A stretch of DNA of 64,000 nt from Roseiarcus sp049513815 (lineage in GTDB: Bacteria > Pseudomonadota > Alphaproteobacteria > Rhizobiales > Beijerinckiaceae), in the NCBI GenBank assembly GCA_049513815.1, contig JBEKVR010000006.1:1-64000 (forward strand). Direction: 5' to 3'. The notes under the pieces are model-generated. The model did not search any database. It saw only the letters and a program-made list of their open reading frames with translations, and was not told the origin of the DNA. The translations under genes and the position numbers were made by a program. Positions 39,488 through 47,089 of the stretch are shown here, piece by piece (within the stretch, counting starts at the first letter, position 1; every line of letters starts with the position of its first letter).

Positions 39488-40795
39488 CTACTCGCCCCGC
39501 CGCTCGCGCCTGAGCTTCTCCCACCACTCGAGCCGCTTCCTGACCTCGCGCTCGAAGCCGCGTTCGACGGGCTCGTAGAGGGCGCGGCGGCCGATCGCTT
39601 CGGGCCAGTAGTCCTGGCCGGAGAACGCGTCGGGTTCGTCGTGATCGTAACGATAGCCGTCGCCGTAGCCTTCCTCGCGCATCAGTCGCGTCGGCGCGTT
39701 GAGGATGACCTTGGGCGGCGGCGGCGAGCCGGTCGATTTGGCGAGCGCGGTCGCCGCGGCGAAGGCGGTGTAAAGCGCGTTCGATTTCGGCGCCGTCGCG
39801 ACGTAGACGACCGCCTCGGCGATCGCCAGTTCGCCCTCCGGGCTGCCGAGAAAATCGTAGGCGTCCTTGGCGGCGTTGGCGACGATCAGCGCCTGCGGAT
39901 CGGCGAGGCCGACGTCCTCGCTCGCCATCCGCACGACACGGCGGGCGAGAAACAGCGGGTCCTCGCCGGCGTCGAGCATGCGCGCGAGGTAGTAGAGCGC
40001 CGCGTCGGGATCGGAGCCGCGCACGCTCTTGTGCAGCGCCGAGATCAAGTTGTAGTGCCCCTCCTGCGCCTTGTCGTAGATCGGCGCGCGGCGCTGCACC
40101 ACCGCGACCAGCCCGGCCGGATCGAACGTCTCGCCGTCGCGCGCGGCGCGCCAGACTTCCTCGGCCAGCGTCAGCGCGGCGCGGCCGTCGCCGTCGGCCA
40201 TCTGGATGAGCGTCGCGCGCGCAGCCTCGTCGAGCGGCAGCGGCTTGCCGACAACGTCCTCGGCGCGCGCGATCAGCCGCTCGATCGCCGCCGCGTCGAG
40301 CGGCTTGAACACCAACACGCGCGCGCGGGAGAGCAGCGCGGCGTTGAGCTCGAACGACGGGTTCTCGGTCGTCGCGCCGATCAGCGTGATCGAGCCGTCC
40401 TCCATCACCGGCAGGAAGGAATCCTGCTGGGCGCGGTTGAAGCGATGGATCTCGTCGACGAACAGCAGCGTCGCGCGGCCGTCGGCGCGGCGCGCGCGCG
40501 CCGTCTCGAAAATCTTCTTCAGCTCGGCGACGCCGGAGTGGATCGCCGAGACCTGGACGAACTCGGCCTTCGCCTGCTTGCCGATCAGCCGCGCAACCGT
40601 CGTCTTGCCGGAGCCCGGCGGGCCCCAGAAGATCATCGAACCGAGGCTCGGCGCGGCGAGCATGCGCGTCAGCGCGCCTTCCGGTCCGGTCAGATGCTCC
40701 TGCCCGGCGACTTCGTCGAGCGTCTGCGGCCTCAGCCGCTCCGGCAACGGCGGCGGCGGCCCCAGCGGGGCGAAGAGATCCGATCCGTCGCTCAA
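39488..40795 (-). CDS. rarA: Replication-associated recombination protein A (AAA ATPase)
   Basis: A 435-residue AAA+ ATPase of the RarA/MgsA/WRNIP1 family, acting at stalled replication forks with SSB. The N-terminus APLGPPPPLPERLRPQTLDEVAGQEHL and Walker A MIFWGPPGSGKTTVARLIG, Walker B ATLLFVDEIHRFNRAQQDSFLP, the sensor LIGATTENPSFELNAALLSRARV and the C-terminal YNLISALHKSVRGSDPDAALYYLARMLDAGEDPLFLARR are all characteristic. Normal length. Divergent from the serine hydrolase gene. Confidence 0.96.
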   Translation of the reverse strand: MSDGSDLFAPLGPPPPLPERLRPQTLDEVAGQEHLTGPEGALTRMLAAPSLGSMIFWGPPGSGKTTVARLIGKQAKAEFVQVSAIHSGVAELKKIFETARARRADGRATLLFVDEIHRFNRAQQDSFLPVMEDGSITLIGATTENPSFELNAALLSRARVLVFKPLDAAAIERLIARAEDVVGKPLPLDEAARATLIQMADGDGRAALTLAEEVWRAARDGETFDPAGLVAVVQRRAPIYDKAQEGHYNLISALHKSVRGSDPDAALYYLARMLDAGEDPLFLARRVVRMASEDVGLADPQALIVANAAKDAYDFLGSPEGELAIAEAVVYVATAPKSNALYTAFAAATALAKSTGSPPPPKVILNAPTRLMREEGYGDGYRYDHDEPDAFSGQDYWPEAIGRRALYEPVERGFEREVRKRLEWWEKLRRERRGE

Positions 40796-40911
40796 CGCCG
40801 CCCCCCTGCGAACCTGCCCACCCGGCGGCGGCGCTGTGACGGCGCCGCCTTGCCCAGGTCGCGCCGCCGGACCATGCTCGGCCTATCGATCGATCCGCCG
40901 GGAGCTCCGTC

Positions 40912-42111
40912 TTGCCACCGCCGCCGCAGACCCAGTTTGGCCTGCCGACCGCCGAGCCGGAAGAGGTCGGCCTGTCGCGGCCCGCGCTGCTGCGCATGAG
41001 CGAGGCGATGCAGCGCGAGATCGCCGCCGGCCGCGCCGCCGGCGTCTCGACGCTGGTCGCCCGCCACGGCCGCGTCGCCCACGCCGAGCGGTTCGGCTCG
41101 TTGCGGCCCGGCGGTCCGCCGATGCCGGCCGACGCCATCTTCCGCATCTATTCGATGACCAAGCCGATCGTCTGCGTCGCCGCGATGACTCTGGTCGAAG
41201 AAGGACGGTTGCTGCTTGCCGACCCGGTCGCCAAATACCTGCCCGCCTTCGCCGAGATGAAGGTCGGCGTCGAACGCGACGGCGCGCTTGAGCTTGTCCC
41301 GGCCAAGCGGCCGATCACGATCCACGACCTGATGCGCCACACCTCTGGACTGACCTACGGCTTCGCCGGCGCCACAGCCGCGCACCGGCTCGTCGCCGCG
41401 GCGGACATCGTCAATGTATCGAAGCCGATCGCCGAGCAGATCGACCGGCTCGCCGCGCTGCCGCTGCTGCGTCAGCCGGGCGAAGCCTGGGAATACGGCC
41501 TGTCGACCGACGTGCTCGGCCGCGTGCTGGAGGTCGTGTCGGGCAAGCGCCTCGGCGAGTTCGTCGCCGAGCGCGTATTGCGGCCGCTCGACATGGTCGA
41601 CACCGCTTTCTACACGCCGCCCGCCAAACGCGACCGGCTCGCCGAGCCCCTCTCCAACGACGCGTTGACCGCGGGGCGAATCGATCTCGTCGACTGCAGC
41701 GCGCCGCCGCCGTTCGAAATGGCCGGATCTGGGCTCGTGTCGACGATCGGCGATTACGCGCGCTTTCTCGCCATGGTCGCCGGCGGCGGCGCGCTCGACG
41801 GCGCGCGCGTGCTTGGGGTCCGCACGCTCGCCTACATGGCGAGCGACCATCTCGGCCCCGAGATCGACCGCCGCAGCCCCTTTCTCTCGCCGGGCCACGG
41901 CTACGGGCTCGGCTTCGCGGTGCGCACCGAAGCCGGAGTCGCGCCGACGACCGGCTCGGTCGGCGAGTTTTCCTGGGGCGGCGTTTCCGGCGTGGCGTTC
42001 TGGGTCTCGCCGCGCGACGCATTGTTCGCGATCGTGATGACGCAAGCGCCCGACCATTATCTCTATTTCCGGCAAGTGTTCCGCAACATGGTCAACGCGG
42101 CGATCCTCTGA
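40912..42111 (+). CDS. Serine hydrolase of the beta-lactamase/penicillin-binding-protein fold
   Basis: A 399-residue protein of the class C beta-lactamase-related family. The nucleophile motif is IYSMTKPIVCVAAM (SxxK), the second is YGLSTDVLGRVLEVVSG (YxxS), and HGYGLGFAVRTEAG and FSWGGVSGVAFW form the KTG-equivalent region, here without Lys-Thr-Gly, which is normal for esterase-like members. IHDLMRHTSGLTYGF is a family hallmark. No signal peptide is seen, so it probably acts in the cytoplasm as an esterase. The start is TTG at 40912 with GGGAG seven bases upstream. Confidence 0.88.
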   Translation: MPPPPQTQFGLPTAEPEEVGLSRPALLRMSEAMQREIAAGRAAGVSTLVARHGRVAHAERFGSLRPGGPPMPADAIFRIYSMTKPIVCVAAMTLVEEGRLLLADPVAKYLPAFAEMKVGVERDGALELVPAKRPITIHDLMRHTSGLTYGFAGATAAHRLVAAADIVNVSKPIAEQIDRLAALPLLRQPGEAWEYGLSTDVLGRVLEVVSGKRLGEFVAERVLRPLDMVDTAFYTPPAKRDRLAEPLSNDALTAGRIDLVDCSAPPPFEMAGSGLVSTIGDYARFLAMVAGGGALDGARVLGVRTLAYMASDHLGPEIDRRSPFLSPGHGYGLGFAVRTEAGVAPTTGSVGEFSWGGVSGVAFWVSPRDALFAIVMTQAPDHYLYFRQVFRNMVNAAIL

Positions 42112-42120
42112 CCACCGCGT

Positions 42121-42561
42121 TCACCAGACGCCGACATTGGGCATCGACGCCCACGGCTCGGCCGGCGATAGCGCCTGGCCCTTCTGCAACAGCTCGATCG
42201 AGATGGCGTCGGGCGAGCGGATGAAGGCCATGCGGCCGTCACGCGGCGGGCGGTTGATCGTCACGCCCGCATTCATCATGCGCTCGCAAAAGGCGTAGAT
42301 GTCGTCGACCCGATAGGCGAGATGGCCGAAATTGCGCCCGCCCGTGTAGACCTCCGGGTCCCAGTTGTGGGTGAGTTCGAGCAACGGCGCCTGGCTCTTC
42401 GCCGCGCGTTCAACGTCGTCCGGCGCAGCGAGAAAGACGAGGGTGAAGCGCCCCTGCTCGTTGCGCACCCGCCGCGTCTCGACCAGGCCCATCGCGCCGA
42501 CGAAAAAGGCTAGCGACGCGTCGAGATCGGTGACGCGGATCATGGTGTGGAGATATTCCAT
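42121..42561 (-). CDS. gloA: Lactoylglutathione lyase (glyoxalase I)
   Basis: A 146-residue VOC metalloenzyme that isomerises the methylglyoxal-glutathione adduct. The metal ligands are in place: MEYLHTMIRVTDL (His), PLLELTHNWDPE (Glu), NFGHLAYRVDD (His) and ISIELLQKG (Glu). FFVGAMGLVETRR near the N-terminus is the usual start of the domain. AAGGGAA precedes the ATG at 42559-42561. It is divergent from the CDF transporter gene. Confidence 0.93.
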   Translation of the reverse strand: MEYLHTMIRVTDLDASLAFFVGAMGLVETRRVRNEQGRFTLVFLAAPDDVERAAKSQAPLLELTHNWDPEVYTGGRNFGHLAYRVDDIYAFCERMMNAGVTINRPPRDGRMAFIRSPDAISIELLQKGQALSPAEPWASMPNVGVW

Positions 42562-42654
42562 GGTCGGTTCCCTTCGAGTTTGCCTCGCTCGGGCGGACGG
42601 GTCATAAAGCGGCGCGCGCTGCCCGCGCGCGACGGGAAACCATACACCACCGCC

Positions 42655-44049
42655 ATGCCCGCCGCTGGCCAAATTACCGCGAACGCGCGCCTGAAGCGCC
42701 GCACGGCGCTCGCCTCGGTGGCGGCGAGCGTCCTGATGACGCTGGTGAAATTCGCCGCGGGGATGATGGCCGGCTCGCTCGCCCTGCTCTCCGAGGCGGC
42801 GCACAACGGCCTCGACGTGGCCGCCAGCGGCCTGACCTATTACGCCGTGCGCGAAGCGGACAAACCGGCCGACGAGGACCACCACTTCGGCCACGCCAAG
42901 ATCGAGGCGGTGGTGGCGCTGTTCCAGACCGGTTTCCTGTTCGTGCTCGCCGCTGCGGTCGCTTTTGCGGCGTTGCGCCGGATCGGCGGCGAAGCGGAGA
43001 CCGTCGACGCCAACGCCTTCGCCTTCGCCGCGATCGCCATTTCGATCGTCATCGACATCGTCCGCTGGCGCACTTTGACGATCGTCGCCGCCCGCACCGG
43101 CAGCGACGCGCTGGCCGCCGACGCGCTGCACTTCTCCAGCGACCTGATCGCCTCGGCCCTGGTGTTGATCGGCCTCGCGGCGACCCGCGCCGGCCTGCCG
43201 CACGCCGACGCTCTGGCGGCGGCCGGCGTCGCGCTGTTCATCGGCGTCGCCGGATTCCGGCTCGGCCGCCGCACCGTCGACGCGCTGGTCGACGCGGCGC
43301 CGAAGGGGTTGGCGGAGTCGCTGCGGCGCGCGGTCGAACAGGTGCCGGGCGTCGCCGGAGTCGACTTCGTCCGCCTGCGCCACGCCGGCGCCAAAGTGGT
43401 CGGCGATCTCGGCCTGCACGTCTCGCGCACCCTGCCGCTCGAGCGCGTGGCGGCGCTCAAGGCGGACGTCCAGGCGGCGATTCACGCCAGCCTGCCGAAT
43501 GTCGAGGTGACGCTCACCGCCAATCCGGTGGCGCTCGACGACGAGACCCTGCTCGAGCGCATTCTGCTGATCGCCAGCCGCCGGCGCCTGTTCGTCCACC
43601 ACCTCGGCGTCCAGAACGTCGGCGGGCGCAAGAGCGTCACGCTCGATCTCGAAGTCGACGGCGGGATGCGCCTTGCCGAAGCCCACGAAATCGCCAGCCA
43701 GCTCGAGGCCGCGATCGCGGCCGATCTCGGCGCCGAGATCGAGGTCGAGACTCATATCGAGCCGATGGAGATCCAAGAATTCGGCGGCGAACCGGCTGAG
43801 CCCGCCGTGGTCGAGCGGATCACGGCGGCGTTGTCGCAAGCCGCGGCGCGCGGCGGCGCCTTGAGCGAGATCCATGACGTGCGGGTGCGCGTTGGGCCTG
43901 CGGGCCAATATGTCATCTTCCATTGCCGCGCCGCCGCCAATCTCACCGTCGCGGCGACCCACGATCACGTCGACGCGCTGGAGCGCGCGCTGCGCGCCCG
44001 CTTTCCCGAAGTCATCCGCATCGTCGGCCACGCCGAACCGGCGCGCTGA
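42655..44049 (+). CDS. Cation diffusion facilitator transporter with extended cytoplasmic region
   Basis: A 464-residue divalent-metal/proton antiporter. The membrane part has six helices with metal-site motifs LLSEAAHNGLDVAASG and ADALHFSSDLIASALVLIG, and the loop DEDHHFGHAKIEAVVALFQ. After about residue 220 come three tandem regions with the same pattern (VxGVDFVRLRHAG..., LGVQNVGGRKSVTLDLEVDGGMRLAEAHEIASQLEAAI..., IHDVRVRVGPAGQYVIFHCRAAANLTVAATHDHVDALERAL), each like the usual single CDF dimerisation domain. Ordinary members are about 300 residues. The ATG at 42655 is used because the upstream frame overlaps gloA. Metal unknown. Confidence 0.88.
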   Translation: MPAAGQITANARLKRRTALASVAASVLMTLVKFAAGMMAGSLALLSEAAHNGLDVAASGLTYYAVREADKPADEDHHFGHAKIEAVVALFQTGFLFVLAAAVAFAALRRIGGEAETVDANAFAFAAIAISIVIDIVRWRTLTIVAARTGSDALAADALHFSSDLIASALVLIGLAATRAGLPHADALAAAGVALFIGVAGFRLGRRTVDALVDAAPKGLAESLRRAVEQVPGVAGVDFVRLRHAGAKVVGDLGLHVSRTLPLERVAALKADVQAAIHASLPNVEVTLTANPVALDDETLLERILLIASRRRLFVHHLGVQNVGGRKSVTLDLEVDGGMRLAEAHEIASQLEAAIAADLGAEIEVETHIEPMEIQEFGGEPAEPAVVERITAALSQAAARGGALSEIHDVRVRVGPAGQYVIFHCRAAANLTVAATHDHVDALERALRARFPEVIRIVGHAEPAR

Positions 44050-44134
44050 GCCGGCGAGTCGCGCCGCGCGGCGATTGCGCCGGCGCGCAAAGCGTCTATG
44101 TTCGCAAGACAACGAGGCTGCTTGATTCGCCGCC

Positions 44135-45061
44135 ATGGACTTTGACGACGACGCCCCCGACCTCCGTAGCGCGCACGTCATCGTGGTCGGCAACGAGAAG
44201 GGCGGCGCGGGCAAATCGACCATCTCGATCCATCTCGCGGTGGCCCTGCTGAAGGCCGGTTACAAGGTCGCCTGCATCGACCTCGACACGCGTCAGCAGA
44301 CGCTGACCCGCTTCTTCGAGAACCGCCGTTCATGGTCTAGCCATGCCGCACGGCCGATCGAGATGCCGCGCCATTGCGCGATGGGGCGCGGCGAAACCAA
44401 CGACGTGCGCGCCAACGAGGCGCACGAATTCGCGCTGTTCGCCGAGGCGATCGGCGCCGTCGAACACGACTACGAGTTCGTCGTCATCGACACGCCGGCC
44501 AACGATTCCTACCTGATGCGGCTCGCCCATTCGCTGGCCGACACACTGGTTTCGCCGCTCAACGACAGCTTCGTCGACGTCGACGTCTTCTCGCGCGTCC
44601 ACCACGACCGCTCGCAACGCGGCGCGGTCGCCCAGTACGCCGACCTGGTGATGGAGGCGCGGCGCAAGCGGCGAATTGTCGATAACGGAATCATCGACTG
44701 GGTGATGGTGCGCAACCGCATGGCGACGATCGCCAGCAACAACGCGCGCCAGGTCGCCCTCAGCGTTTCGCGCCTGGCGAGCGAGCTGAGGTTCCGCGTC
44801 GCCGACGGCCTGCACGATCGCGTCATCTTCCGCGAGTTGTTTCCGATCGGGCTCACCGCGCTCGATCCGATCGAGGAGGCGGGGGCCGGTCTCAGCAGTT
44901 CGCAGGCCGCGGCGCGGCGCGAGATCGAAAGCCTGGTCGAGGCGCTCGACCTGCCCGGCCGAACCCCGGGCATCGAGCATCTGCAGGCGCGCCGGCTGTG
45001 GCACGACCGCGTCGCCAAACACTACCGCGAGCTCGGCGCCGCCGACTGGCGCGCGAACTGA
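44135..45061 (+). CDS. mipZ: MipZ-type division-plane positioning ATPase
   Basis: A 308-residue ParA/MinD-type ATPase that forms a gradient from the ParB-bound poles and blocks FtsZ, placing division at mid-cell in alphaproteobacteria. AHVIVVGNEKGGAGKSTISIHLAVALLKAGYKVACIDLDTRQQTLTRFFENRRSW and VVIDTPANDSYLMRLAHSLADTLVSPLNDSFVDVDVF closely follow Caulobacter MipZ, as do DWVMVRNRMATIASNN and LRFRVADGLHDRVIFRELFPIGLTALD. A slightly longer C-terminus follows. It stands alone upstream of a glycosyltransferase. Confidence 0.93.
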   Translation: MDFDDDAPDLRSAHVIVVGNEKGGAGKSTISIHLAVALLKAGYKVACIDLDTRQQTLTRFFENRRSWSSHAARPIEMPRHCAMGRGETNDVRANEAHEFALFAEAIGAVEHDYEFVVIDTPANDSYLMRLAHSLADTLVSPLNDSFVDVDVFSRVHHDRSQRGAVAQYADLVMEARRKRRIVDNGIIDWVMVRNRMATIASNNARQVALSVSRLASELRFRVADGLHDRVIFRELFPIGLTALDPIEEAGAGLSSSQAAARREIESLVEALDLPGRTPGIEHLQARRLWHDRVAKHYRELGAADWRAN

Positions 45062-45155
45062 GCCCCTTTCCCTCGCGCTCTTCACAGCCGCTGCAAAGCC
45101 GTTATCCTTGACCCGCGTGACGGCGACCGCGCCGACGAAGACGGGAAGAGTCTCC

Positions 45156-45911
45156 ATGCCAAGTCGATCGCCTTCGATCTCGGTCGTCATTCCGACCAAG
45201 AACCGCCACTCCATGCTCGCCGAAGCGATCGCCTCGGTCCTGCGGCAGGATTTCGACGACTACGAGATCGTCGTCATCGACGACGGCGTCGGCGCGGCCG
45301 AGTTCATCGCCGACTGGTTCGGCGCCGAGGGTTGCGTTCGCTGCGCCGACAACGCTGAGTCGGGTCAGGTTCGCGCGCGCAATCTCGGCGTGTCGCTGGC
45401 GCGCGGCGAGATCGTCGCCTTCCTCGACGACGACGACTGCTGGGGCGCAAAGTCCTACCTCTCGGCGGTGCGCGCGGCGATCGACGGACGACAGGCCGCG
45501 ACGCTCGCCTCAGGCGACATCGTCGTCGTCGGCGACGATATGAGCGTCGTCGAAACCATCCCGTTCGCGGCTTCGACCAGCCCCGAAGCGATCCGTTGCG
45601 ACAACAAGATTCTCGTCTCCGGCTTCGCCTTTTCGCGCGCGCTGAGCGGTCGCCTCGGCCCCTTCGACGAGACGCTGCCGATCTACTGGGACTGGGACTG
45701 GTATCTGCGGCTGCACGCCGCCGGCGTCCCCTTCCACGATCTCGGAAAGCAGGCGGTGACGATCGCCGCCCACCGCCGCGCGACCTCGGGCGACGGCCAT
45801 GCCAACGTCCGCGCCGACAATCTCGCGCTGCTCAGCGCCAAGTACGGACTCGGACCGCTCGCGCTGCGCAATCACGAAAGCATCGCCCGCGACGCGGCAG
45901 CGGGCCGCTGA
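45156..45911 (+). CDS. Glycosyltransferase family 2
   Basis: A 251-residue GT-A fold transferase: SISVVIPTKNRHSMLAEAIASVLRQDFDDYEIVVIDDGVG at the N-terminus and VAFLDDDDCWGAKSYLSAV with the DxD-type metal site. A catalytic acidic region ETLPIYWDWDWYLRLHAAG follows. It probably adds a sugar to a polysaccharide or lipid. No membrane helix or other polysaccharide gene is adjacent, so the acceptor is unknown. The ATG at 45156 follows GGGAAGAG. Confidence 0.85.
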   Translation: MPSRSPSISVVIPTKNRHSMLAEAIASVLRQDFDDYEIVVIDDGVGAAEFIADWFGAEGCVRCADNAESGQVRARNLGVSLARGEIVAFLDDDDCWGAKSYLSAVRAAIDGRQAATLASGDIVVVGDDMSVVETIPFAASTSPEAIRCDNKILVSGFAFSRALSGRLGPFDETLPIYWDWDWYLRLHAAGVPFHDLGKQAVTIAAHRRATSGDGHANVRADNLALLSAKYGLGPLALRNHESIARDAAAGR

Positions 45912-45969
45912 GCGACGCGCTTTCGCCCGAGCGCGCAGGCGTCACCGGGCTCGCAAGGGTCCGTTAGGG

Positions 45970-45984
45970 TTAATCCGAAATTAA
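45970..45984 (+). promoter_or_regulatory. Putative CtrA binding site
   Basis: A complete TTAA-N7-TTAA (TTAATCCGAAATTAA) 69 bp before the outer-membrane protein start, in a gene-free stretch. CtrA is the cell-cycle regulator of alphaproteobacteria and controls envelope genes in some of them. The base following the site is G rather than the usual C. Confidence 0.5.
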
Positions 45985-46052
45985 GCTCTCTCGGCCAAAG
46001 CTGCCCCTGGGCGAAGACGACTCGCCGCGCCCGCCGCACGGGGAACGAACCG

Positions 46053-46997
46053 ATGAAGACCTCTGTCGCCGCCGCAATCGCCGGGCTCGCGCTAGCGCCG
46101 ACGCCAACGCTCGCCGCCGATCTCTTCGGCACGGCCCCGCCGCCCATGACCTTCCCCGCCACGCAAATGGAGGCCGGCTCGAACTGGTACTTGCGCGGCG
46201 ATGTCGGTTTCGGCGTGGAGGACGCGCCGACGATGAGCTTCTCGTCGCTGTCCATTCCCCCGGACGCCTTGTCGGCGATCGCCGGATCGAAGCAAACGAT
46301 GAGAGAGTTCGACGCCGACATCGGCGTCGGCTACCGGTTCAACAATTACTTCCGCGTCGATGCGACCTACGGATACCGGAGCGGCCCAAACAAGAGCAAC
46401 GGCTTGCCGCAAGTCGTTTGTCCTTATGGCGCCTATGGCGTGGAAGATTCGACGGCGAGCCCGCCGATCTATTACGGCTATCTCTACAATCCGTCGAACA
46501 CCTGCGACCCGTCGCTAACGCTTAAGCAGTACAACAACATGGCGTTGGCCAACGCCTACCTCGACCTTGGCACGTTCTGGGGCGTGACCCCCTACGTCGG
46601 CGGCGGAGCGGGCCTCAACGTTCAGACGACCTCGGGATCGCTCACGTTCTACAAGACGTCCGACGGCACGGTCTACGCCGCGAACCTGTCGCCGACGGGC
46701 ATCTACCCGCAGATCTGGGTCGACGCGAGCGGCAATCCGATCTCGCCGCAGCCCAAGATCGCATTCACCACGCAGAACTGGAATCGCTCCTTCAATTCGA
46801 CGAAATACAGCATGGCCTTGGCGTTCATGGCCGGCTTCGGCATCCAACTGTCGCCGAGCGCCACGCTCGACATCGGCTACCGCTACCTCAACACCGGCGC
46901 CACCACCCTCGGCGTTTCCGGTCCGTCCGGCGCCAATCTGAAGAACGCGAGCGTATCGCAAGAAGTGCGCATCGGCATCCGCTACACGCCCAATTGA
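46053..46997 (+). CDS. Outer-membrane beta-barrel protein
   Basis: A 314-residue protein with a signal peptide MKTSVAAAIAGLALAPTPTLA and alternating strands ending in Phe/Tyr: NWYLRGDVGFGVED, DADIGVGYRFNNYFRVDATYGYRSG, LANAYLDLGTFWGVTPYVGGGAGLN, MALAFMAGFGIQLSPSATLDIGYRYLNTG and the last strand SQEVRIGIRYTPN. This is the Omp25/Ropb-like barrel family of alphaproteobacteria (OMP_b-brl). A large loop with CPYGAYGVEDSTASPPIYYGYLYNPSNTCD contains two cysteines that may pair. Role probably structural or porin-like. A CtrA-like site lies upstream. Confidence 0.88.
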   Translation: MKTSVAAAIAGLALAPTPTLAADLFGTAPPPMTFPATQMEAGSNWYLRGDVGFGVEDAPTMSFSSLSIPPDALSAIAGSKQTMREFDADIGVGYRFNNYFRVDATYGYRSGPNKSNGLPQVVCPYGAYGVEDSTASPPIYYGYLYNPSNTCDPSLTLKQYNNMALANAYLDLGTFWGVTPYVGGGAGLNVQTTSGSLTFYKTSDGTVYAANLSPTGIYPQIWVDASGNPISPQPKIAFTTQNWNRSFNSTKYSMALAFMAGFGIQLSPSATLDIGYRYLNTGATTLGVSGPSGANLKNASVSQEVRIGIRYTPN

Positions 46998-47089
46998 CCG
47001 CAGCAGCGAACCGCCGGGGGGTTCGCTTGACGCGGACGGGGGTTTGGTTTCCCATCCGCGCCCTGTGACCTCCGACCAGCGTCGGCCGT

